Assembly (NCBI RefSeq): GCF_041146795.1 | Contig: NC_135170.1 | Span: forward strand, 23,864,033 to 23,928,032 | From: Maylandia zebra | Lineage: Eukaryota; Chordata; Actinopteri; Cichliformes; Cichlidae | Length of the DNA: 64,000 nt | Reading direction: 5' to 3' | Shown: piece after piece, positions 44,981 through 61,460 of the stretch | Position numbering within the stretch: position 1 is the first letter of the stretch | Layout: each line of letters starts with the position of its first letter | Notes under the pieces: generated by a model | Told to the model about the DNA's origin: nothing | The model's input: the letters and a program-made list of their open reading frames with translations, nothing else | Database searches by the model: none | Program-made: the position numbers and the translations under genes

Positions 44981-47900
44981 GTAAAATGCAGGGTCGACAA
45001 ATTTAGAGGAGCTTGAGAAGAACAGGTTGAGAGAAAAAATAAATCCTGATCTCAGCAAGGACCAAAACCAAGGTGCCAATTAGGAAGTTGTGAAGTTGAA
45101 CTAACACAACGAGAGCAACCCATCCAACCTTCAAATGCGGTCTTTGTTCATCTGAAGCAATGCAGTGCAGCTTGCAGAGGTAGGGTCGGCTTAGGTTGAC
45201 TCTGAAGAAGGGAAAGGGGGTTTACAAGAAAAACAAAAACAAACAAAAAAAAAACCCCAACAACTCTAGTGCGATAAATGCTGATGTGACATGATAGGTC
45301 CGGCCCTCAGCCTGTGGCATCCTTTAATGATCTCGTCCCCTCTGCAGGATCTCTCCAGGGGAGATGCCAAGGATGGACACCATTAGCCAGGGGACTCTTT
45401 GTTGAGGGGGAGTCGAGGCTACAGCTTCGACACACTGCATCCCCCAGATGAATATTTATTACTGTCGTTCGCCGCCTAAGGTGGGGGTGGGAGACGGGGG
45501 GAGGCTGAATAAAGATGCTCAGGAGGTGATTCTTCAAGGATACATCCAAGGCTCTTCCATCAACGGCTGTCTCAAAATGGCGGTGGGCTGTTGGGGATGG
45601 GGAGGGGGTGGGGGTGTATTTCTGGTACCGGAGGTGGCACACATGGTGGTTCAGGGCTGCAGGGAGGGCCAGCTCCACTTGACAGCAGTGTAACAAGATT
45701 ATCAGGGCCATAAGAGCAAACAAAAAACCCCAGCAACCTGCCTCGGAATCCAGATTACGACAGCGCCTGCTCTCTGAATACTAAACACGGCTGGGGAAGG
45801 ACTAACAGGGTACAGGGTTTGCTGAGACAGGACAGTGGATGGCACATCACGCAACTAATCACATGCACATGCATCGCACAGTGACAGATCACCAAAACCA
45901 CACAAGCACATACAAATTTAACTTGTCATGATCAATTCTTGAAAAGAAGCGTCCGAGCACTGGGCACTGGCAGCTTGCTAATGAAGTGAATAAAGGTAGA
46001 CGGTGGAGGTGCATGCTGATGAAAGACTGTGTTCAGGGGGGGAAAAAAACAAAACACAAGCAGCATCCAACAATGGCAACAGAGCTCTGTGAAACTAACA
46101 GCTGAATTTCATCTCACACCAAACAATACATTTCAACAATTTTCACTCCAAGAGACCACGATGTGGCTCATTTTGATCGTATGCCCAATTTAATTTATTT
46201 TCCTTTCTAAAACCAGTGTGGACTTGTAAAGAAAATTTGCACAGTTTGTACAAGACTGAATAACTAGAGCTGTGGCCCAGATGTAAATTAGGCCCGACAG
46301 AAGGGTGATAGAATGTTTAGCACCATTTTCAATTCATTGTCTTTGCAAATTCTGGATATCTTTGATGATTAGCTAAACAACAAAAGGAGAGTGCTTGCTG
46401 TAAAGTCAGTACAATCAGCTATTCAGTTTCCCTGATCAATAATGTATAAGACCTATAGCCTCTCAGTCCATTGTCACAGACCTTCCAGGAAACAGAATGA
46501 TGGCAATGACAAAGAAACTGAAAAGCACATGGTAAGTGCCTGAAAATAAAAGAAATGTCAGTCCTTTTCTATGATTGGGCTTTATTATTTTCCACTTACT
46601 CTTTCCAGGTTGACATATTTAATGCAGTGAGCCAACATTTTCACGCTGTACAGCCAATCTCAAGACTTTATGCCTAATCAGAGCCTCTGCTCTTACTCCC
46701 TCACTTCTAAGAGAGTTGAAAAGATCGCCTAGATATTCAGATCTAATCATTCCTCCCGTCAGCTGAGCTAAGTCAATTATCAAGCAAGCTGCATGTGTCG
46801 GGCGCCATTTAACTGCAAATTAAAAATCAGACTCCTCTGATAGCTCTGGAAGAGATACTGGAAGAGTGGTATGAACTTGTGTGTGCAGAAAACAGTGTGC
46901 GAGTGCGTCTGAGAAAGGTACGACGGGAAGAGGGGAGGGAAGCTATTAACTACTAAGTATTCAGAGCGTGAAATAAGAGTGACAAAAAGAGGGAGAGGGG
47001 AAATCATTCAGCAGCTTTCAGAGGGAAATGTGATATGCTTGTAGTAGAGGGGAAATACTAAGCCAGTGCTTTTGACCAGCAGACGTTCTGGGCAATGCTG
47101 AAATAGCAACTAACCAAAATTGCCAGCTTCCCGTATTAACTGACCCCTAGAGCGTAGGGTTAAACTGCTCCTGCAAAATTCTGTTAACAGTGTCTGAAAT
47201 TTACTTTAACTCACTGACCAAGTGTGCTTTTAATCTGCTAAAATAATAAATCGACCTTCGTTCATATATTCTATACGCGTTTCTAAATATTTTGTTGAGA
47301 CGCAGCGTCAAGTGACAAACATTTAATATATTTATCAGGGGCTAATCAAGTCAAGCATGAATAGTAAAAAAAAATTCTAAACTTTTCACATCAATCTCCT
47401 CAACAATGTAATCGCTTTCTAATGCTTCGTCTTTTGCATGAATCTAAGAATTTAGGCTCCTGTTCAAAAAAGACTGCAAAGCCCAGCCTTAGTCTGAGTT
47501 ATGATGAGATGATTGGTTAGATAGTTAGGGTTATACAAAAATGTCAGGGTCAGGTCTTTGTGGAATACTGGTGGGGGAAAAAAAGCTGTGTGTGGGTGTG
47601 TGTGTGTAAGTGTCAAACTTTGACAGAGAGGGAGGAAGACAGAAGCATATGAGTGATCCCAAAACACAGGAGAGACCCTAAGCGTCGCTTTAATTTTGGT
47701 TTGGAGAAAAAAAAAAAAAAAAAAAAAAAAAGAATGAAAAATGCCACCGTGGGGGACTGTCCACTAAGATTTACTCACCAAAATAGAAAATCCACCTACA
47801 TTTGGTGCATGGGGGGATGTTAATTCGTGACCATGTCTGTACATCATCCTCACACTGCTCTGGTTGGCAAATACTGTCTTATTAGATAAACAGAAGCATC

Positions 47901-50123
47901 CTGAATTTGACCTTTATTAAAAAAAGGAAGCACTGATAACCAAAAAACATCAAACCACACAAAAAATTAAATAAATCCGCAATGATATAAATGACTAAAT
48001 CATTAAGTCACTAAATTATTGGACAAGGATTAAGTGACTCTGCTTTGGAGGTTTAGTTTTCACACATACTGTTATTAAAGATGTGAGAGAGAAAAAAGAC
48101 GTAAGAAAGAATTGGTACCTGCTGTATATCTAAAGAAGGGAAAAATCTGTTATGTTCCCTCCAATTAGATTCTTAGTAGGACCAAATTTTATGTGGAAAA
48201 AAAGAAAAAAAATCATGTTAATACAGCACAATGGCTTCAAGGTAATACTGCATTTCCATAGTCAAATATGTGGAATTTCCTTCTATGTTTGTAAAATTTG
48301 TGCCAACAAAGTAAAGACATTTGCCAATAAATTTTTTCCTGTCTGATATTAAAGTCACAGGCACTTATCGTTTCTCATTTCTGATAACCAGGCAGACTCT
48401 AGGCAAAGAAAGGAGAGTTTGATGAATACAAATAAACTGATTTTATGTAACCTAGTTTCCTTGGAAAAAAAAAAAGAAAAGAGCGAGAAAAAAAGTCGTA
48501 TGTAGAAGCTAGTAGGCTATACTATGAAGAATAGCATGTGGCACATTTATGTCAGATTTTTGCATCCAGTTCATGTCTTTTAAAGTGAAAACATGAATCA
48601 CTGCCCTTAAGGGATTGTATATTTTCTTAAGTCACTGATAATGGGAGGTTTATTTAAAGGGACTTGTTTGTACTAACCAATGTTTTGATACATTAAAAAA
48701 AAAAAAAATCTATTTCCATGTTCAGCAGCTGCTATCTACTGAAGCCGCTCTGTTGGTATAACCAGTAGGACAGAAGTGGAGACTTCACTGGCCTTTCACA
48801 GTATCTGCCTGGAGGACTTGATTAAACAGGAAGAGAATAGCTCTTGATACTTCAGCCTTACACTGGCAGAGGAAGTAAGGGTTGCAGGCAACCCACACAC
48901 TGGCAAAATATCTAGGAGGTTCACTACACTGGTTGAATTTATATTAAATGCATATTGCATTGACCTAACACAACCACAACAGTTTTGTGCTGCTCACAGA
49001 ATTGATAGAGCAGGTCAATACGTTTCAATGCATTTCAAGTAAAAGAATATCAAATATGTGAGCTATTTTACTTACTACTGATGCACTGATATGATTTAAA
49101 ACAGTCTTCTCCTATTAAAAAAAAACAAAAAACAAACATCAAAATAAACAGATCTCAGCAGCATCATCAAAAAAAAAAAAGAAGGAAAGAAAACAAACAC
49201 GGATGCATTTTCTCCTGTGGAGAGCTTTGATTCAAATGCAGTGAGAGAGCAGAGTTATTACCTGGAAATATCAAAGATTCTAATTTCTATTAATAAGACT
49301 GCCTCCGCTCTTTTCAAATTTTGGTAAGTGATTGATGAGCCCTGTCTACAGGATATTTGATGGCGTCTCACAGCTAATGATTGTCCCACAAAGAAAACAA
49401 AAACAAAACACAATTTCACCATTAAAAAAATTAACATATTTCGAGACATGAAAACTTAAAAGTGTAAACACGCATACAGCTAGCAGTGTTCCTTACTGTA
49501 ATCCTCCTTAGACATTCCTCACATATTCTCACATAAGCTAAAGCTTGTGATACTTAAAGAAATGATCAATTTTAACAATAGAGAAAGGGGAGGAAGAAGA
49601 TTTCTAAATTATCTTATGGCTGAAAAGATTATTATATACCGCAAAGGTCGCTAAATTGATCCTCTAAGCACCCAGCGTATTTGTCCACAAATGGTGAAAT
49701 ATGTTTTCTCTGCGTAGGACAGGAGCTTGAGCTAAATAAAACTGAATAAATATCTGAAAAGACATGAAGTATATAAATGACTGCTGTATTTCGCAAAAGA
49801 GGCTGCCCAAGGACAGCTTGCATTGATTTTCTTTTTGTCACTTTTCATTTGTAACTGTGTTCACAATCACGGAGTGATTGGAGAAATAAAGACCTTAATT
49901 TGTAAGTAAGATTAGTAACATTTTGTCAGCTTAACACAGGTAAAGACTGTCAGACTGTTAATTTTAAATTCTGCTGTATGTAGAGCATAGTTTAATGAGG
50001 TACATGTTTTTAGGAACCTATTAGTCATTTGCAAAGAATGTTAAGTTCCTCAAATACAAATGTAGGGAGCACTAATGAAAGTTTAATTATCTGCCTACAA
50101 AGCATTTACCTTCAAACAAAAGG

Positions 50124-50125
<2 letters not shown>

Positions 50126-50177
<52 letters not shown>
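50126..50177. repeat. AT-dinucleotide microsatellite
   Basis: Twenty-six AT units in the mafg 5' intron. Confidence 0.95.
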
Positions 50178-50179
<2 letters not shown>

Positions 50180-53151
50180 TAAAACTCTTGAAAATCCAAT
50201 AAAAGTGATGCAGAGTGACTCACCAATTTAATTTGACTTAGCTTCTTACAAGGGTACGACTAAAATTCGCTTGTTGTTAATGTCAGTTTACAGCTGATGT
50301 GTCCCACACACGAATTAGCCAAGATAAAAGTAGGTTACATGAAAAACCAGCGGCCAGCGCACAGCTCTGTGTGCATGCTCACCATGTTCTGTCTAATATT
50401 GACTATTCTAAATTATGAACAAACAGAGAGCAGTAATGAACATGCCAAGTGTAAGTTCCAAACAGAAATTCATCAAACACACTCTGACTGGATGAAAGTA
50501 CTACTTTGAGAAGTGGAGCGGGCATATCGCAATGCTAAGCAATCATAATCCGCACTACACTTGCAAGAGGTTTCATCACCAACATTCCCTCCCTATTGCA
50601 AAAAGGGGGGGGAGAATATATTGATCTTTTTCTCCCTTCCTTCCGGGCATTCCCATTGCCCTGTGCAGCTTAAGCAGCACTTTTGTGGACAAATCCCACA
50701 TTTGTGTTCCTTTCTGGAGGCTATAAATTGTCCTGAATAGGCGTAACTACTCCCAAGGCACAGCTGTGTTGGCTATACAGAGGTGTTGGTGGCCAGACTG
50801 TACTCTATGCAGTGTAAAGTCTTGCCTCATGTTTCGTCAACCTCACATATCCTCTTCCACCCTCCACTGCCTGCCCATTCTGAGCAACACCACTGGGTAT
50901 AAGTTGTGCACTCAGTTCACCTCTATGGTATCCAGCCTTGCTTTATCTTTGCTACCTCAGTGAAAGAAAAGATAAATCTAAGCACCGATCTACACCACTC
51001 CCTGGCTCCATCCACACGCCACTGCCAGCTTATATGGACCATCATCTGTTCTTGTTACCTGCAGAGAAAGGCAGAGATGAGCATTACGCTTTATTGCAAA
51101 GCCGGGCTTCTGATGTGGGGCTGGCCTGTCCGCTAAACACACTTCAATGCCCTGCTCGCATGAACAGAGATGATGAAATAAGTTGGGTATCTAAGCAAGA
51201 ATGGGCAACTTCTATCTGTTTAGCCCTGCCTATATGGGCTCAACAGTTTCCAAGGTGACTTTTCAAATTGCACACACTCTCCATGGATAATTCATTACCT
51301 GCGCCCTCCATAAATGTGCACTCTAATAGGCAGCAAATTTCATCATGTCACACATAGGGTAACAAAGGCATCTGCCAACCCAAAATTAGAGAAATGACGT
51401 GTTACGCTGCATTAAATGATAACAGAAAAAAAGCTGGTTCTCTATAGCATTTAATCACTGCTCAGCAACAAAGACGAAAGGGCATTTACAGAATGCCACA
51501 TTTACCATTTTATAGAGATGTTTCAAACACTACCCTGATTTGGGTGGTGTATTTTTTTTTAACTTCCTATACATCATATAATTACACCTGACCTAGTTTA
51601 GGCATCCACTCATTGCAGGGCTATATAATAGCAACACACGCATAATATCTGCTTATCGTGCATTTTTTTAAAATGGATCTGACATCGCAGTTGACACCTA
51701 AGCACTTAGTCTAAATATACTCGCAGCCTGTTTGTTGATGTACATCATGACAGTGCTGCCATAAAAATGCACATTCTCAGCTGAATGTAGATGAGGCTAT
51801 TGATAAATGCATGATGGTCATCACTTGATGCTCATGGCTTGACTGACTTGCAGGAAAGCTCAGCACCATTTCGATCCATCTCCCTAATAACGGTGGCTTG
51901 GTGATAAACATCGACCCTTATCAAGCGAGCAGACCTTTGTCCGGTGGTGCCATATTTCGGGGTGGATTCTGAGAACGTCTAAATACATCATTGTGATGAT
52001 TCAGCATGATATAAAATACCGCTACTTGTTTGCAGGCTCTGACAATAAAACAATGCTGTGTTGTTAACTGCTTGGCTGTGGCATTAAAGCCAAGGGCGGC
52101 TGGTTTGATTTGGCTCTGCCATTGTTACAATTTAACTAGTGGTTAAATGAATTGTCACTTCAGGTGAAGCAATTCAGTTCGAAACGATTGGTCTGAGAGC
52201 ATTTCCTGGAAGATTAAAAATCAATGCATTTATTAAAAAGAAAAAACACAAAGATCCGCGCAGAATAAAAACAACACATTTCTCAGATCTGACAATCACA
52301 ACCGCGTCTATGACAGAAATGTTACGAGAGAATAACACAACCAACCTGGTCTCGCTAAACCGCTGGCTCGGCTCGCGCTTGCTCCTTTTTTTCCTCCACA
52401 ACGAGGTGATGAAGCAGCAGGTTTGAGCAGCAAGAAGCGCATGAGTTGACAAACCACCAAAAGAAAGCGTAGCGGCACAGCGGACACCAACGCGTCCCTC
52501 GCAAACTATTTATTTAAACGCAAAAGAAAGGAAAAAGAAGCGACCTAACACAGGGTCGCACGGTTTTTGACATTCCACGACTCTTCTCGTCTCCAGCCTC
52601 TCAGCGCCTGCTCGTGAAAAAAAAAAGTGGCAAACAACTCCCCGCCTACAAAACAAGCAAGCGAGGAAATCCCCGTGTGCTCAGTCTTTCTACTATTTGT
52701 AGCAATACAGCAACGAGAGCGAATCCACAGCTCAGGGAGGGGGAGTTACCCCTCAAGCGCGAAATGGCTGGCTGGCAGCCCCCCCCCCCCCCTCCGCTCT
52801 CTACTACATGAAAATCAGATTGACACGTTTAATTCACAGCTCGCGCGCGTGTGTAAAAGATTAGCTGCCATCTCACCGTAGTAGGAGCACTAATGTTCTC
52901 GGTTACAACCGAGCATTTCATGTGTAAACTTTCAAAATAAACCCCCGAGCTGTGTCAAAACGTGTGCTGACCACTTGGATAATCAGGGCACTTTAGTTTG
53001 AAATGTTTCTGATGTGAGAAAGGCTAACTTTACCAGGAGGCTAGCTATGCTAACCCACTAAGCTAGCCTCGGCCAGCTTGACAGCGGCGAGGCGAAGGCA
53101 TGCACACTCAGCATAACAGCAGCAGCAGCTCTGTTTGCTTTACGGGCCCAC

Positions 53152-53345
53152 CTGACTTCAAAACGACGCCCCTCCGAAGTTGTAGCTGTTAAAGTGCTCG
53201 TCTGAAACCTAACATCCGAGGCACAGCTGAATTTCGGCTCCACTGACAGAAGCGACGGCGCTTCCAAACGCCTGCCCGTGCTCTCCTTGTTGATTCCTTT
53301 CTCTTGTACCGAAGCCAGACGTCATCGTGTTTGGTCACGTGCCTC
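53152..53345 (-). promoter_or_regulatory. Candidate mafg promoter and noncoding first exon
   Basis: The GC- and CpG-richer block 52300-53350 suits a promoter. On the minus strand a good donor (AAGTCAG|GTGGGC) ends a possible 5'UTR exon at 53152, with a CRE-like gacgtcat (53318-53325) and an E-box tcacgtg (53335-53341) just upstream of it. This would splice to the acceptor after 42373. Exact start unknown. Confidence 0.4.
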
Positions 53346-54005
53346 CATTCATGAAAGATTTTCTTTGCTCGCAAGGGGGAAAAATGATAACTAAGAATAC
53401 AGCATCCTTTGTTACATTGTTTCTTATACTTCCTGTTGTGACTTAGAATCAGCACTGCTGGCACTGTGAGCACTGGCACAAATAAATCACAACCACAGAA
53501 TTAGTTAAATGTCTAAATTTAATAAACTATTTTGAAAATACACTCATTTGGAGTACAAAATATAGCATTTTATCAATATCTGTAGTATTGCAAAACATGA
53601 TTTTGGTACACAGTACAATACAAGCAGCAATGGGATATCACCTTGAGGAAAAAAAAAAAACAGTTGTGAAGTGAACCTCTTTGGCATGAAACATGATCAT
53701 CAGAAACAAGGTTTAGAAAGCCAGAGAAGAAACTGATAGGAGCATTTTTATTCCATGAGTCAACTAAAATACCAGGAACAGGGATATAAAAGAAAGAAAG
53801 AAAGCATTTCATGGTAACGGAAATGGAGATTTTCTTACAAAAGGAAGCTATTATCGCTTGAAATCTTTCTCTTGTTAAGTCTCACCTCATATTTTAGGTG
53901 ATTTACTTACTTAGGTCAACAACTACCCGGCAGTAGTGGTTGTAGCATATAGCCGGATCATCAGTGATATGACAAGTTTGCAGTTTCTCCACCTGGCAGG
54001 TTATT

Positions 54006-56969
<2,964 letters not shown>

Positions 56970-57129
56970 GTAAGTAACTCCGAGTTAGGCGTTTTTTCTC
57001 TTAAGTTTCTTCATTATCCTGTCGGTAAACCTGTTTATATTTGTTAGCTATTCAACAGTAGCAGGTAGTTACTGTGCTTATTGTGGTTGTAATGAATAAA
57101 GTTGTGCCATACAGACAGGTCATAGCTTT

Positions 57130-57305
57130 TTGTCGAATTAAAGTGACTTACTGGCAGCCATTAGCAAGTGTTTTCTGTATTAACATGGTGAAATAACAGT
57201 AAAACTACCTCATTTTAAGCATATAGTATAACAGGGTACAGCATATTTGAGTTATTTTGCAACATGGTATATTAACATACAATAAAATAATGTTCACTTT
57301 TACCT

Positions 57306-57336
<31 letters not shown>

Positions 57337-57520
57337 ATATATGGGTTATCAGCATGTATTTTCTGTATTAACGTGGTTAAACTAGCAGATTTTTAGCAGT
57401 AAAGTAAATCAGTAAAACAAAAAGCAACATTATAATGCTTTTTTTAAAAAAAGTTAAACATTCTAAACTACATTATACTTTAAAACCTACATTATTAGGC
57501 ATTAATGTTTATAAACATTT
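57130..57520. repeat. Two diverged copies of a dispersed repeat
   Basis: Contains ttactggcagccattagcaa with cagtaaaactacc, and again ggttatcagcatgtat with tttttagcagtaaagtaaat and cagtaaaacaaaaagcaaca. A third copy is at 61196-61460. The units resemble the fish MITE type rich in acagtaaaa and ctggcagc. Confidence 0.6.
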
Positions 57521-58526
57521 TTATTTAACTCAACAGCTTCTCTAAAATTGTAGACTACATGTAGGCTAAACAAACTAGCATATGCTGCTTGATCTTTTTT
57601 CTTTCTTTCTGCATTTTATGAACAATCAACACATTGGAAAACCTTTATTTTTTAAAAAGAGAAAAAAAGTTACGTATTGGCGAATCCCAGTCTATGCTAA
57701 ATTACCAAGTATAAAGAAAAAACATGAAATTGTCCAAATAGTTTCACTGGTAGCAGCAAATTACCCTAGAACATGAAAAACACTGTGTGTTTAAGTCCTA
57801 CTTTATGCAAAGAAGTGAAAGAAGGCCAAATGAAAACATAGACATTTTATTAAACACAGAACAGAGTACAAACATGGGAAAAAGAATGTTAACACTCGTG
57901 CTTGTGGTCAACATGTAATGTATCAACAAAATAAGAAATCTAATACTGCTGCCAAACATTTGCCTTCAAAAAAATTGACATTCAGTAAATAAAAAAAAAC
58001 CTTATAAACTTCAACATATGTGGGGAATATAATCTAAACTGGAAAAAAAATACAGCGAAGTGGCTAGAAAGCCAAAACCATATTCTATGTTCAGTGCAAA
58101 CTGTTGACCTAACAGATACTAAACATATCTATATATTTCCACCCTGTTTATTGTTATATAAATAGTATTAAATAAATTGCCAAGCCTCTGAAAGGTTGAA
58201 TGACATAACACTGGTCTGATACTTCTTTAGGTCCCAGATAAGATGGATGCCTGTATTAGAGAGATGGATATATTTCCCAGAGTCGTCTGTGGACAGAGTT
58301 GCTGAGATTGTCTCCATGGTGCATGTTCTCTATGGTAGGAAGAAGTTCAGGACTAGATGAATACTGTAACATAAAAACTAGATAATACTGCTAATTAAAA
58401 AAAAGTGTTATACTCTGGCTACATAACACTGTGAAATGGTGGATTTAAGCCATTGAGTCTTTCACATAGACCTGGATATGGAGAACAAACTGGATATGTC
58501 CTTGAACTTGGGTGTTGGTGGTGGTT
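57521..58526. other. myadml2 3'UTR and intergenic spacer
   Basis: AT-rich sequence between the pycr1 promoter and the myadml2 stop codon. The right part is presumably myadml2 3'UTR. No gene seen. Confidence 0.45.
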
Positions 58527-59438
58527 TCAGACAGCAGAACTAGAGATAAAGCGAATCCTCTGGGAGTAAACAAGATCTACAAAATACAACACTAAGTTGA
58601 CGTTAGTAAAGACGGCCACAACCAACTTGCTATCCCACGGACATTCTCCTCGTGGGCAGTCCTCGGGACGAGTAGTGTTGCCATACTTCCTGTCGAAGCT
58701 GAAGATGGGCCAGATCAGCGTAGTACTGAGATAGAGGATCACAGCAAAGAAAGTGTAGATGACCACAAACCGATCAAATGGGAACCGCAGGGCAGAGGTC
58801 CTACCAGAAACCGTCAGTACGACCACTATCACAGTGACAGAGAAGCACAGGCTGTACACCACCACACAGTACTGGGTGGCAATGTATTGGTTGTACTCAC
58901 TGTCATTAGCCAGGGCCCCAAAAATGATGCAGGCCACAAAACCTTGGACCACCTTGAGCAGACCAGACACAGTGGCCATGTATCCAACCACAGCCCCTGG
59001 TTTGGCTCGTGTTAAGAACACCTCAGTTGCGTAGGGGAAGCAACAGACTGCAGAGCAGACTGTAACAGCAATTCGGTATATTTGGACTTCCCACTCCTCA
59101 TCGGGAACCTCTGTCTGGAGGAAGTAAACGGGGTAGACCACAGAGGCAGTGATGTACATGAGTGTTGCCAGCATGGCAAAGGCCACAGTGAAGTTATCCC
59201 AGGAAATCGGCATACAAGTGTGGAGCCGGGTAATGTCCAAGGTGAAAACAACCAGTGTGACAGCAAAGCAGAAGCACCACACAAACATACAGAAGATTCC
59301 ATAATTGGCACTGTAGCCTGCGCTGTGGGACACAAGGGCCATTATGGTGCAGCCAAACAGTAGCTGGAACATTCGGGCTATTCCTAAAGGGGACAGCACA
59401 GCTTCTTTGTTGAGGTAATGTCCTCCTTGAGAATCCAT
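58527..59438 (-). CDS. myadml2: Myeloid-associated differentiation marker-like protein 2
   Basis: A 303-aa multispan membrane protein (human MYADML2 about 307) encoded in a single coding exon. Two MARVEL domains of four helices each are visible as alternating hydrophobic stretches: roughly 20-40, 50-70, 90-112 and 125-150, then 157-180, 200-225, 235-260 and 270-290. The start MDSQGGHYLNKEAVLSPLG at 59438 was chosen because the frame upstream has no ATG. An acceptor-like CTTTAG just upstream (exon from 59454) and a donor-like GA|GTAAGA at 59868 suggest a spliced 5'UTR. The molecular function is not established; related MYADM organises cholesterol-rich membrane. It lies between pycr1 and notum, as in human. 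Confidence 0.92.
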   Translation of the reverse strand: MDSQGGHYLNKEAVLSPLGIARMFQLLFGCTIMALVSHSAGYSANYGIFCMFVWCFCFAVTLVVFTLDITRLHTCMPISWDNFTVAFAMLATLMYITASVVYPVYFLQTEVPDEEWEVQIYRIAVTVCSAVCCFPYATEVFLTRAKPGAVVGYMATVSGLLKVVQGFVACIIFGALANDSEYNQYIATQYCVVVYSLCFSVTVIVVVLTVSGRTSALRFPFDRFVVIYTFFAVILYLSTTLIWPIFSFDRKYGNTTRPEDCPRGECPWDSKLVVAVFTNVNLVLYFVDLVYSQRIRFISSSAV

Positions 59439-59453
59439 GGTGCCTGTTGTCCC

Positions 59454-60360
59454 TCTAAAGCAGCTGTTGTTGCTGGTGAGATTCTTAATGTCCCGTTGCC
59501 CGTGTTGGTGTCCTTGCGGCCTCCTCTGTCTTTTTCGCGCAGACCTCACCCTTTTTTTGGTTTCCTGTTATAGATGGTCCTTAATTACAAATGTCTGTAA
59601 TTTCTTTCCTGACCTTGCTTTGTAATTACAGCAGTGTGTTTAAGCTCAGGTTACATGCGTACATTGTTATGTAGAAGTTTGTTCAATAGCTTAAAATGAG
59701 AAAAGACTTTCAGTCAACTTTGATAATAAGCTATCTTTTTGATAGGTTTCTTTCTTCTTGGTTGCACAAGTTTGTAAAAAGAGTCTAATTTCTGTGCAGA
59801 ATAATAACAGTTGATTTCTAATGATTTCAAAATGTGTTTCATGTAATAATAATATGATCGAGTCTTACTCAAAAGCTGCAGTGAAATCTTGGTTTTCTCT
59901 TGCTTGCCTTGCTTGCTGGCTTCTTTCCTCACTACTTCTTCCAGTTTAGCAAAATATCAAAGTGAAGTAACGTCTTCTCCAATCAGCCCTCTTTGAAAAT
60001 TGATATCCAAAGATCAATCTTCCAGCAAAATCCCTCAGTGCCAAGCAGGTGGACAAATTTGTTGTCCTGTCAGTCAACTTCAACTCCTCATGGACTCAGT
60101 CCTTATAAATTCTTCTCTTTTCTCTTTTTCTTCCCTAAACTGTCCACCAGAATCACTCAAACTGTCGGCTATGTCTCTTGCTCTTTGTCTCGCTGCTTTC
60201 TGTCTTCTCTTGCCTCTCAGACTTGATCTCCCACTCTTTCTTATTCACGCAAGCACACCCTGCTCCTCCTGTCTCTGTCAGTGTGCACTCGGTGGATTGC
60301 TAGGGGTGGTTGTTTAAATGAAAGTTTGTGCCGAGCCCAGAGTTACAGGCCTTGCCAGCG
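59454..60360 (-). other. 5' flank and likely 5'UTR of myadml2
   Basis: Holds the candidate noncoding exon and intron noted for myadml2. Short frames here have no family similarity. CT-rich stretch at 60060-60280. Confidence 0.4.
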
Positions 60361-60370
60361 CTATAAATAG
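60361..60370. promoter_or_regulatory. MEF2-type site upstream of myadml2
   Basis: ctataaatag fits the MEF2 consensus YTAWWWWTAR on both strands, 0.9 kb upstream of the myadml2 start. An AP-1/Maf-type gctgagtca lies at 60453-60461. Function unproven; on the plus strand the same bases could also read as a TATA box. Confidence 0.35.
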
Positions 60371-61063
60371 GGGGTCTATATTCCACAGAGGGGTGGGAGG
60401 CTGCATGTGGCAGGCAGTTTGGGAGTCTTATTTCTAGGGAGCACCCAGAGTGGCTGAGTCAGAGCTCCCACAGTCAGAAACTGGCATTTACACACTGTGT
60501 AATGACAGGGAGGAGGGCTAAGACTCCCATTAGAGGCATAAATTACACACAGGTTCAGAGGGATGATTATACACAAGCGATGGCAGATTTGACCTATGCA
60601 TATGAAAGGGAGGTAGAAATGAAGTGGCAATTACTTAAAATATTTTAACCTTCTTATTTAAGTATCCTCGTTTTTTAAAATTGAAACATTGCAAGGATGT
60701 TCTTACATAAAATCACTATTAAAACAATTTTAGAAATGTACATGCATGTATATGCATTTCTTTAATTAGAATATTGCAAAAAACAAAAGCAAACTTAAAT
60801 ATTCATAACTGCTTACTGCATACATAACTGCAAACTACTTATAAGTTATTTTCAGTTTCAAGTTCAAAGCAGCATTTTTTCAGCTCTGGAGGAAGTTACT
60901 CAAAATTGCCTTAAACACTGCATTTTAAAAATGAATATGTCATTTGGTGTGGAATTTTAAAGAGGCTTTATCTTCTTTGTTTTGCAGTTTGCAGCACTTG
61001 CACTGTTAGGGAATGAGCTGTTATACAGGTAATATAGAGAACAGTACTATCTATCCATTTTAT

Positions 61064-61145
61064 CTGCTTATCTAATTCAGGGTGACAGGGGGTCGGGCCT
61101 GTTTTTGCGCTATCATAAGGCAAGAGGGTTACCAATCAATCACAG
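61064..61145 (+). repeat. Second, decayed copy of the repeat at 8508-8610
   Basis: atctatccattttatctgct, then attcagggtgacaggggg and atcataaggcaagaggg, parallel the copy at 8508-8610. Confidence 0.55.
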
Positions 61146-61195
61146 GGAACAGTAATACTTCTTAGCCCAAAACAAAAAAACCCAAACCCATCTCT

Positions 61196-61460
61196 GGGTT
61201 ATCAGCACACATTTCAAATTAAAGTTCTTTACTGGCAGCAATTAATACGGTAAAACTACCAAATTTTTAGCAGTAATGTAAAACAGTAAAACAAAAAGCA
61301 TCATTATTATGCTTTTTTATCAATAAACTTTCTAAAGTACAGTATTATACTGGTATTTTGCAATAGTGTATATTAATTCCTGTACAATAATGATCATTTT
61401 TACCTATCTACTTTAAAACCTACATGTGTTACTGTGTTTGTGAATATATTATTTAACGTA
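61196..61460. repeat. Third copy of the repeat at 57130-57520
   Basis: gggttatcagca, tttactggcagcaatta, ggtaaaactaccaaattttt and agtaaaacaaaaagcatcat match the two copies on the other side of myadml2, with substitutions and small gaps. Confidence 0.6.

Noticed and set aside
44433-45079. Minus-strand frames rich in serine, leucine and phenylalanine
   Set aside because: They arise from the GA-rich purine tract read on the opposite strand.
45307-45723. A 138-codon minus-strand frame
   Set aside because: Composition follows the GC-rich block; no domain, signal peptide or splice context. Listed instead as a possible noncoding element.
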